Assembly: GCA_903944555.1 (NCBI GenBank)
Contig: CAJASG010000519.1
Span: forward strand, 1-5,949
Source: an uncultured beta proteobacterium
Lineage (GTDB): Bacteria > Pseudomonadota > Gammaproteobacteria > Burkholderiales > Burkholderiaceae_C
DNA: 5,949 bases
Direction of reading: 5' to 3'
A model generated the notes under the pieces. That model saw only the letters and a list, made by a program, of their open reading frames with translations, made no database searches and was not told the origin of the DNA. How positions within the stretch are numbered: position 1 is the stretch's first letter; every line of letters begins with the position of its first letter. Position numbers and translations under genes: made by a program. Positions 1 through 5,181 of this stretch are shown one piece after another.

Positions 1-889
1 AGCGGTCGGCGTAGTCAAACACCACAATGCCTTCCATGCGGGCACGGTTCACCAACAGGCTCAGGTAGTTTTTGGGGCCTTGCACGGCAGTGGTGTTGTT
101 GTACTGGCTGATGGCGCCGCAGATGATGATGCGTGCGCCACGGGTGATCTTGGCCAGCACGTCGTCCAGAATTTCGCCGCCCACGTTGTCAAAGTAAATA
201 TCCACGCCTTTGGGGCAATGCTCTTTCAGCCCAGCACGCACGGCACCAGGGCCGGCCTTGTAGTCGATGCAGGCGTCAAAGCCCAGCTCTTTCACCACCC
301 AGTCGCACTTGGCGGCGCCACCGGCAATACCGACCACGCGGCATCCCTTGAGCTTGGCCATCTGGCCCACGGTCTGGCCGACGGCCCCAGCAGCGCCCGA
401 TACCACCACCGTCTCGCCGGCTTTGGGCATGCCCACGTCCATCAGACCAAAGTAACCGGTCATGCCTGGCATGCCCAGCACGTTAAGCCACTGGGTGAGG
501 CTGCCCACGGACAGGTCGATTTTGACCAAACCATTGCGTTTGATTTCGTCCTTGGCAATCGTGATGTATTCCTGCACTCCGAAGCCTGCACTCACATAGT
601 CCCCCACTTGGAACTGTTCGTTTTTGGAAGCGATGACCTGGCCCACACCACCGGCACGCATGACTTCGTTGATGCCAACAGGGGGGATGTAGCTCTTGCC
701 TTCGTTCATCCAGCCGCGCATGGCCGGGTCCAGCGACAAGGCCAAGGTTTTGAGGACGACACCGCCCTCTGCTGGCTCGGCCACCGGCTCGGAGGTGTGG
801 CTCCAGTCGCTGGCTTTGGGCATGCCCACCGGGCGGGCGGCCAGGCGGATTTGGTGGTTAACGAGGCTGGCGAGGTGGGCAGTGGTCAT
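1..889 (-). CDS. CurA-like NADP-dependent medium-chain reductase, 5' part (partial)
   Basis: Cytoplasmic zinc-independent reductase of the medium-chain dehydrogenase/reductase superfamily, in the CurA / prostaglandin reductase / leukotriene B4 dehydrogenase branch, which reduces the C=C bond of enones with NADPH. I translated the minus strand by eye: 296 codons are open from ATG at 889-887 to the left edge, against roughly 335-345 residues for the family, so about 40-50 C-terminal residues are missing. Visible marks are an N-terminal GroES-like half (LSLDPAMRGWM, residues 51-61), PGMTGYFGL (141-149), the nucleotide-binding loop SGAAGAVG (164-171), the second Rossmann strand GCRVVGIAGG (182-191), and IYFDNVGG (231-238). 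I see no cysteine/histidine zinc-ligand cluster. An AAAGAG ribosome site (898-903) lies 8 bases before the ATG, which supports this start. The gene is divergent from the LON-domain gene. The physiological substrate cannot be told from sequence; the family call is secure. Confidence 0.93.
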   Translation of the reverse strand, partial: MTTAHLASLVNHQIRLAARPVGMPKASDWSHTSEPVAEPAEGGVVLKTLALSLDPAMRGWMNEGKSYIPPVGINEVMRAGGVGQVIASKNEQFQVGDYVSAGFGVQEYITIAKDEIKRNGLVKIDLSVGSLTQWLNVLGMPGMTGYFGLMDVGMPKAGETVVVSGAAGAVGQTVGQMAKLKGCRVVGIAGGAAKCDWVVKELGFDACIDYKAGPGAVRAGLKEHCPKGVDIYFDNVGGEILDDVLAKITRGARIIICGAISQYNNTTAVQGPKNYLSLLVNRARMEGIVVFDYADR

Positions 890-930
890 GGAAAATGCTC
901 TTTGGGAGGGTGAAATGTGAAGCGGCAAAT

Positions 931-967
931 GGTAGCGCCCACAGCCCACGCAGTGCGTTACCAACGC
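931..967. promoter_or_regulatory. Overlapping interrupted palindromes in the divergent intergenic region (possible operator)
   Basis: GGTAGCGC (931-938) and GCGTTACC (955-962) form an inverted repeat with 7 of 8 matches plus one G-T pair, around a 16-base centre. A second, perfect repeat GCGTT-ACC-AACGC (955-967) shares the right arm. The elements sit 42-78 bases upstream of the minus-strand reductase start and about 110-145 bases upstream of the plus-strand gene, a place where a regulator could bind. No regulator gene is visible in the window and I find no convincing -35/-10 pair beside them, so the role is only a guess. Confidence 0.25.
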
Positions 968-1007
968 GACAGGCCTTCATCGGAAAGATGCAACCCGCGC
1001 TGCAGGG

Positions 1008-1045
1008 GCTTTGCGCAAGCGGTCAAACGCATGCGCACACCGCGG
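1008..1045. repeat. Cluster of short palindromes before the LON-domain gene
   Basis: GCTT-TGCGC-AAGC (1008-1020) is a 4-bp stem with a 5-base loop. It is followed by GCGGT (1019-1023) and ACCGC (1039-1043), a 5-bp stem enclosing the 8-base palindrome CGCATGCG (1028-1035). CCGCGG (1040-1045) overlaps the last arm. Together these could form DNA or RNA structure in the leader of the plus-strand gene. No T-run follows, so it is not an intrinsic terminator. GC-rich DNA makes such small palindromes by chance, hence the low confidence in a function. Confidence 0.3.
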
Positions 1046-1075
1046 CCACAATCAGGATTTACCCAGTAATTGCTG

Positions 1076-1675
1076 ATGAACCGCATACCCTTGTTTCCCC
1101 TTTCCAACGGCTTGTTTCCCGACGGGATGTTGCAGCTTCAAATCTTTGAGGTGCGCTACCTGGACATGATTCGGCGCTGTGAAAAAGAAGGAAAGCCGTT
1201 TGGCGTGGTTGGCATTGCGCAGGGGCGCGAGGTGCAAGCGCCTGGCGAATCGGTGGTGCTGTGCCCCGTGGGCGCCATGGCGCACATTGTGGAGTTGGTT
1301 ACAGTGCAGCCGGCCTTGCTTCGGGTGGTGTGCAAAGGCGGGAGCCGGTTTACGCTGGATTCCTACGCGCTGGGCCCCTACGGTGTTTGGTACGGTACAA
1401 CCAGCGCTGTGGCGCAGGACGCGGCTGTGCCCATTCCCACTTCTTTGCAGCCCATGGCCAATTTTTTGGGGCAGTTGATTGCCCGCAACCAAAAGCAGGG
1501 CGTACAACACCTGTTACCCATTTTTGAGCCTTATAGATTGGATGAATGCGGCTGGGTGGCCAACCGCTGGGCTGAGATTTTGCCGATTTCCCCCGAGGCC
1601 AAGCAGCAATTGCTGGCGGAGTCCGACCCACTGCAGCGCTTAAGAATGGCGTCCCACTATGTGGATTTTGAGTGA
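1076..1675 (+). CDS. Standalone LON substrate-binding (Lon N-terminal) domain protein
   Basis: A 199-residue cytoplasmic protein consisting only of the Lon N-terminal domain (PUA-like beta fold plus helical tail). In Lon protease this domain recognises substrates; the ATPase and Ser-Lys protease parts are absent here, so it should not be a protease itself. Evidence is the family opening IPLFPLSNGLFPDG (4-17), LQIFEVRYLDMI (21-32), FGVVGI (42-47), the central strand region VGAMAHIVEL (65-74), and the helical end VANRWAEILPISPEAKQQLL (161-180). No signal peptide or membrane segment is seen. The start is uncertain: ATG at 1076 fits the usual short lead before the LPLFPL motif, while an in-frame TTG at 1070 lies 12 bases after AGGA (1054-1057), against 18 bases for the ATG; neither spacing is ideal. 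The cellular role of these solo proteins is not settled. The 84-base gap to the next gene makes co-transcription possible but unproven. Confidence 0.9.
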   Translation: MNRIPLFPLSNGLFPDGMLQLQIFEVRYLDMIRRCEKEGKPFGVVGIAQGREVQAPGESVVLCPVGAMAHIVELVTVQPALLRVVCKGGSRFTLDSYALGPYGVWYGTTSAVAQDAAVPIPTSLQPMANFLGQLIARNQKQGVQHLLPIFEPYRLDECGWVANRWAEILPISPEAKQQLLAESDPLQRLRMASHYVDFE

Positions 1676-1759
1676 GCAGTGGCCTCCAGGCCAATTGCCG
1701 GCGGGCCTTGAAGGTTTTTGCAGCAGCCACGTCTATTGGCATCGAATACAGGTAAGGTC

Positions 1760-2998
1760 ATGCTACCTATGTTGAAACGCACCTCAAAAACTGTCTGCCT
1801 AGTAGTTTGTCTACTAGTGGGGACCGGAGTCGCAGTCGCGGCATTGGCCACCCGTCAGTCGTTGGCCAAGCCATCCATCCCGGCCTATTGCAAGGGGGGT
1901 GGCAACTGGGTGTCTGTCAGCACCACACCGCCCCAGCCCATCGCTGTCCAAAACGTCATCGCGCAAGCCATTGCACAGGATGTGGTCTTGCTCGGCGAGC
2001 AGCACGATGTGGAAGACCACCACCGCTGGCAGTTGCAGATGCTCGCGGCCCTGCACGCGCAAGCCCCCGACATGGTCATTGGCTTTGAGATGTTCCCCCG
2101 TCGGGCGCAGCCCGTGCTGGACCAGTGGGTCGCGGGTTCCTTGAGTGCGCAGGAGTTTTTGAAACAGGTGGAGTGGGACAAGGTGTGGGCTTTCCCGTCG
2201 CACATCTATATGCCGCTGTTCGAGTTTGCGCGGATCAATAAAATTCCCATGCGGGCGCTCAATGTTGATAAGAAGTTGTCCAGCATGGTGGCGCAAAAAG
2301 GGTGGGAAAACGTCCCCGAGGAGGCCCGTGAGGGCGTGGGTCACCCCGCAGCAGCGCTGCCGCAATACCTGGAATATTTGCGCCAGATATACCAAATGCA
2401 TGGGGAGCAACCACCCAAGGCGGGTGGTAAAAATGCGGTAAACGACGCGGGCTTCAAAGGCTTTGTGGACAGCCAACTGACTTGGGATCGCGCCATGGCG
2501 GAGGCCCTGGCCCTTGAAGTCAGCCAGGACGGGCGCAAAAAGCCAACGCTGGTGGTGGGCATCATGGGCAGTGGGCATATTCGGTTTGGCCATGGCGTGG
2601 CGCACCAGCTCAAGAGCCTGGGTGTGCCCAAGGTGCTGAGCTTGCTGCCGGTGGAGCAGGGCGGGGAGTGCCTTGAGCTAGAAGCCGGCGTAGCGGACGC
2701 CGTATTTATTGTTCCGAACAAGACGCTGCCACCGGTTGCGCCGCCGCGCTTGGGCCTGGCGCTGGAAGATGCACCCCAGGGCTTGAAAATAGGCGCTGTG
2801 ACGGCGGGTAGCCTGGCAGAAAAAACGGGGCTACGCGTTGGCGACCGCATTGTCGAGATCGCCGGGCGCCCGGCCAGTGGCACTGGTGACGCGATTGCCA
2901 CCATCCGCCAACAGCCGCCCGGTACTTGGCTGCCGCTGCGCATTGCACGCGGTGAGGCTCAGCTCGATCTGGTCGTTCAGTTTCCCCCGCGCCCATGA
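1760..2998 (+). CDS. Exported ChaN-family (haem-binding/Tiki superfamily) protein with C-terminal PDZ domain
   Basis: A 412-residue envelope protein with two domains. Residues about 5-30 are a signal sequence: basic MLKRTSK, then a hydrophobic stretch ending GVAVAALA. There is no proper lipobox (LVVC at 14-17 has Val before Cys), unlike ChaN relatives annotated as lipoproteins. Residues about 60-310 match the ChaN/DUF399 domain of the EreA/ChaN/Tiki group: LLGEQHD (77-83) followed by HH (87-88), IGFEMFPR, and GSGH (270-273). Characterised ChaN binds haem, while superfamily relatives include hydrolases and proteases; which activity applies here is unknown. Residues about 328-410 are a PDZ domain: RLGLAL (330-335) as carboxylate-binding loop, then AGSLAEKTGLRVGDRIVEI. 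PDZ domains bind C-terminal peptides, so this one may recruit a client. ATG 1760 has ACAGG 7 bases upstream; ATG 1769 (three residues shorter) has AAGG 11 bases upstream, and both keep the signal sequence. The stop overlaps the next start as ATGA, implying translational coupling with the M1-like peptidase. Confidence 0.9.
   Translation: MLPMLKRTSKTVCLVVCLLVGTGVAVAALATRQSLAKPSIPAYCKGGGNWVSVSTTPPQPIAVQNVIAQAIAQDVVLLGEQHDVEDHHRWQLQMLAALHAQAPDMVIGFEMFPRRAQPVLDQWVAGSLSAQEFLKQVEWDKVWAFPSHIYMPLFEFARINKIPMRALNVDKKLSSMVAQKGWENVPEEAREGVGHPAAALPQYLEYLRQIYQMHGEQPPKAGGKNAVNDAGFKGFVDSQLTWDRAMAEALALEVSQDGRKKPTLVVGIMGSGHIRFGHGVAHQLKSLGVPKVLSLLPVEQGGECLELEAGVADAVFIVPNKTLPPVAPPRLGLALEDAPQGLKIGAVTAGSLAEKTGLRVGDRIVEIAGRPASGTGDAIATIRQQPPGTWLPLRIARGEAQLDLVVQFPPRP
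1799..1817 (+). repeat. Perfect 7-bp inverted repeat inside the ChaN-PDZ signal-sequence codons
   Basis: CTAGTAG (1799-1805), loop TTTGT, CTACTAG (1811-1817): a perfect 7-bp stem with a 5-base loop, 39 bases after ATG 1760 and in frame. It encodes part of the hydrophobic core of the signal peptide and uses the leucine codon CTA three times plus GTA, which are uncommon codons in GC-rich betaproteobacteria. The repeat is directly visible; any effect on translation or export is inference. Confidence 0.6.
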
Positions 2999-5082
2999 GA
3001 GTGGTCCGCATGGGGCGCACCGTGGTTGCGCTGTTGGGTTTGCTGTTGCTTGCGCTGGGGGCTTATGGTGCGTCACCGCCCCACTTGGTGCTTGACGTGT
3101 CACTGGACCCGCAATCGCGGCAGCTCAAGGCAGAGGCAATGCTGCAGGTGGCGGCCCCCACTTTTCGCTTTCTGCTTCACGAGTCTTTGCGCGTAACCCG
3201 GGCACATGTTGCAGGGCAAAAAGTAGTCGTCGAACAAAGCGCTGGCCCCAAGAGCTTCAGGCAGTGGACTATAGGGATTGGCAAGCCCGATCAAAAGCTC
3301 GTCATCAGTTACGCAGGTGAATTGCCGCCCCTTGAGCGCAGCCGTGACCATCGCAGCGTTCTGGGTGGCATGCCGCCCATGGCCGCGCCTGAGGGGAGTT
3401 TTCTGTCCGCGGGCAGCGGCTGGTACCCGCGTCCGGCGGAGATGTTTTCTTACCAGGTAAAAGTGGCCGTGCCGCACGGTCAGCGCGCCGTGGTCGCGGG
3501 CAAACGCGTGGAGGAGACCTTGCCAACCACCACCCAAGACACCTATCGGGCAAGCTTTGAGTTCACCCAGCCCAGCGATGGCATCGATCTCATGGCCGGG
3601 CCGTGGGTGGTGCGCGAAAAAATTGTGCCCCGAGTCGCCCAGCCGCCACTGCATTTGCGCACCTTTTTCCCCGCAGACCTGGATGCCACACCTGGCTTGG
3701 CGCAAGCCTATCTGGATGACTCACAGGCTTACATCGAACGCTACAGCCGTCAAATTGGAGCCTATCCGTACAGCGAGTTTTCTATCGTTGCAAGCCCATT
3801 ACCCACCGGTTTTGGCATGCCCACACTCACCTACCTGGGGGCTGACGTGCTGCGCCTGTCCTTCATTCGCAAAACATCCCTTGGGCATGAAATTTTGCAC
3901 AACTGGTGGGGCAACGGCGTGTATGTGGACTACGAGCGTGGCAACTGGTGTGAAGGCCTCACAACCTTCATGGCCGACTACGCCTTTAAGGAGGCCGAGT
4001 CCGCTTCCGCCGCCAGCGCCATGCGGCTGGCCTGGCTGCGTGATGCTGCCCTGTTTGATGCAGATTCATCGGGCGAAAAGCCGGGCGCGTTGCGTGACTT
4101 CCGATCGCGTGCCAACGCCGCGGGTGCCAACATCGGGTATGGCAAAGCAGCGATGGTGTTTGTCATGCTGCATGACCGTTTGGGCGCCAAGGTGTTTGAC
4201 CAAGGTATCCGCACTTTCTGGGCCTCTCAGCGCTTCAAAACGGCCAGCTGGGGCGATTTGCAGGCGGCGTTTGAGCGCGCTTCCGGTGAGAAATTGGGCG
4301 GCTTTTTCTCCCCGTGGCTCGACCAGCAGGCCTTGCCTGCGATAGCCATTGCCCATGCCGACACAGCGCCAAGTCGCACGCCTGGCTCTAAGCAACACCG
4401 GCTCAACATCCAATTTAGCAAGCAAGATGCCAATCTGCCTTTGCGCCTGCCGGTGGAGGTCACGTCCGGTGGCCAGCGCGAGACCCACTGGGTCCAGCTG
4501 GATGCCGCGCGCAACTCTGCCACATTCGAACTTGCCAATCAGCCCCAAACCCTGCGCCTGGACCCCGAGATGCGTGTCTGGCGCCGGTTGGAGTCAAGCC
4601 AGCTGCCGCCCATATTGCGCCAGTGGATGGCGGCCAGCGCGCCGCAGCTGGTCAATGTTGCATCACCCGCAGCCCGTGCGGCGGTGGATCAGTTGGCCGA
4701 ACGATTTTTTGAAGTCAGCCCCAAGCGGGTAGATCCCAGGCAATTGAAAGCCGCGCTCAGCGCCCGGGCCGTGGTTGTGCTTGCAGGCACACATGCAGAG
4801 GTCGACCAGGCGCTCGCCACCGCAGGCCTTCCCGCCCGCCCACCGGGTGTGGCGGGGCAGGGCAGTGCGCAGGTTTGGACTGTGGTGGGTCAACCGTTTC
4901 AGCTGGCTGTCATCTCGGGCCAGGACGCGGCCGCATTGGGCGCTTTAGAGCGTGGACTTCCCCACTACGGTGGACAAAGTTGGTTGATTTTTGAGCAAGG
5001 GCGCGCCGTCAGCCAAGGCATCTGGGCAGCGGGTGTGCCTGAAACACCTGTGAAAACCGCAGCCACCACGCCGAAAAAATGA
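2995..5082 (+). CDS. Exported M1-like zinc metallopeptidase, atypical (no GAMEN motif)
   Basis: A 695-residue protein predicted to act in the periplasm. Signal peptide: MRVVRMGR, hydrophobic VVALLGLLLLALGAYG, cleavage near residue 24-26. An N-terminal beta domain follows, with SGWYPR (141-146). The catalytic domain holds HEILH (298-302; zinc ligands H298 and H302, general base E299), NWWGN, and WCEGL giving the third ligand E320. Y382 in GYGKAAM fits the transition-state tyrosine of M1 enzymes. Two things are atypical: GFGMPT (272-277) stands where GAMEN binds the substrate amino terminus, and the gap from the second His to E320 is 17 residues instead of 18. A beta segment (about 450-530) and an extra C-terminal domain (about 545-680) follow, then a Lys/Thr-rich tail. 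Clan membership is firm; substrate and exopeptidase activity are not. The start overlaps the ChaN-PDZ stop (ATGA). There is no Shine-Dalgarno before ATG 2995, but GAGAG (2997-3001) lies 8 bases before an in-frame ATG at 3010, which could be the true start and still leaves a signal peptide. Confidence 0.92.
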   Translation: MRVVRMGRTVVALLGLLLLALGAYGASPPHLVLDVSLDPQSRQLKAEAMLQVAAPTFRFLLHESLRVTRAHVAGQKVVVEQSAGPKSFRQWTIGIGKPDQKLVISYAGELPPLERSRDHRSVLGGMPPMAAPEGSFLSAGSGWYPRPAEMFSYQVKVAVPHGQRAVVAGKRVEETLPTTTQDTYRASFEFTQPSDGIDLMAGPWVVREKIVPRVAQPPLHLRTFFPADLDATPGLAQAYLDDSQAYIERYSRQIGAYPYSEFSIVASPLPTGFGMPTLTYLGADVLRLSFIRKTSLGHEILHNWWGNGVYVDYERGNWCEGLTTFMADYAFKEAESASAASAMRLAWLRDAALFDADSSGEKPGALRDFRSRANAAGANIGYGKAAMVFVMLHDRLGAKVFDQGIRTFWASQRFKTASWGDLQAAFERASGEKLGGFFSPWLDQQALPAIAIAHADTAPSRTPGSKQHRLNIQFSKQDANLPLRLPVEVTSGGQRETHWVQLDAARNSATFELANQPQTLRLDPEMRVWRRLESSQLPPILRQWMAASAPQLVNVASPAARAAVDQLAERFFEVSPKRVDPRQLKAALSARAVVVLAGTHAEVDQALATAGLPARPPGVAGQGSAQVWTVVGQPFQLAVISGQDAAALGALERGLPHYGGQSWLIFEQGRAVSQGIWAAGVPETPVKTAATTPKK

Positions 5083-5084
5083 TC

Positions 5085-5097
5085 GCTTAGCGCAAGC
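5085..5097. repeat. Small hairpin just after the M1-like gene stop
   Basis: GCTT-AGCGC-AAGC begins 3 bases after the TGA at 5080-5082. The 4-bp stem is weak; the following bases (TAGTTGAATTTTC) contain only a short, offset T-run, so as an intrinsic terminator it is poor. Its right part GCGCAAGC recurs at 5142-5149 and at 1013-1020. Confidence 0.3.
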
Positions 5098-5114
5098 TAG
5101 TTGAATTTTCGGCA

Positions 5115-5167
5115 TTAATAGCCACAATGCCCGTAGAACCTGCGCAAGCAGCTATTAAAAATATAGC
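5115..5167. repeat. AT-rich intergenic inverted repeats sharing one arm, Comamonadaceae-type interspersed repeat (tentative)
   Basis: TTAATAGC (5115-5122) and GCTATTAA (5151-5158) form a perfect 8-bp inverted repeat around a 28-base centre. The right arm also pairs downstream: GCTAT (5151-5155) with ATAGC (5163-5167), 7-base loop. The two stems cannot form together. The second stem ends one base before the ribosome site AGAGGA (5169-5174) of the next gene. The string from GCGCAAGCAGCTATTAAA onward resembles short intergenic palindromes I recall being scattered through Comamonadaceae genomes; this is memory, not a search. A weak promoter-like pair, TTGAAT (5101-5106) and CACAAT (5123-5128) with 16-base spacing and 4 of 6 matches each, overlaps the left arm. 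Confidence 0.55.
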
Positions 5168-5181
5168 AAGAGGAATTCAAG

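Noticed and set aside
80..913. Long plus-strand open frame (277 codons) opposite the CurA-like reductase
   Set aside because: It is rich in His/Gly/Ala with no recognisable domain and lies antisense to a gene with clear family motifs; a typical shadow frame in GC-rich DNA.
1021..1027. TTGACC on the minus strand as a -35 box for the CurA-like gene
   Set aside because: Good -35 match, but no acceptable -10 occurs 16-18 bases downstream on that strand (the bases there are GC-rich).
1680..1693. TGGCCT-CC-AGGCCA as a terminator after the LON-domain gene
   Set aside because: A 4-base loop leaves only a 5-bp stem and no T-run follows, so it does not meet the form of an intrinsic terminator.
1708..1737. 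Possible promoter TTGAAG (1708-1713) and TCTATT (1732-1737) before the ChaN-PDZ gene
   Set aside because: Each element matches only 4 of 6 consensus bases at 18-base spacing, within what chance gives.
1718..1759. Upstream TTG start at 1718 for the ChaN-PDZ gene
   Set aside because: AAGG lies only 3 bases before it, and it would put 14 mostly polar residues in front of a normal signal peptide; ATG 1760 or 1769 is more natural.
1793..1808. Lipobox around LVVC in the ChaN-PDZ signal sequence
   Set aside because: Val precedes the Cys, where lipoprotein signal peptides need Gly, Ala or Ser, and the Cys sits in the middle of the hydrophobic core.
1814..2605. Long minus-strand open frame (263 codons) opposite the ChaN-PDZ gene
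   Set aside because: No recognisable motif, no ribosome site I can defend, and it is fully antisense to a convincing gene.
3557..4345. Plus-strand open frame (262 codons) in another frame of the M1-like gene
   Set aside because: Composition is Pro/Ser/Cys-rich and unlike a real protein; the HEILH frame explains this region.
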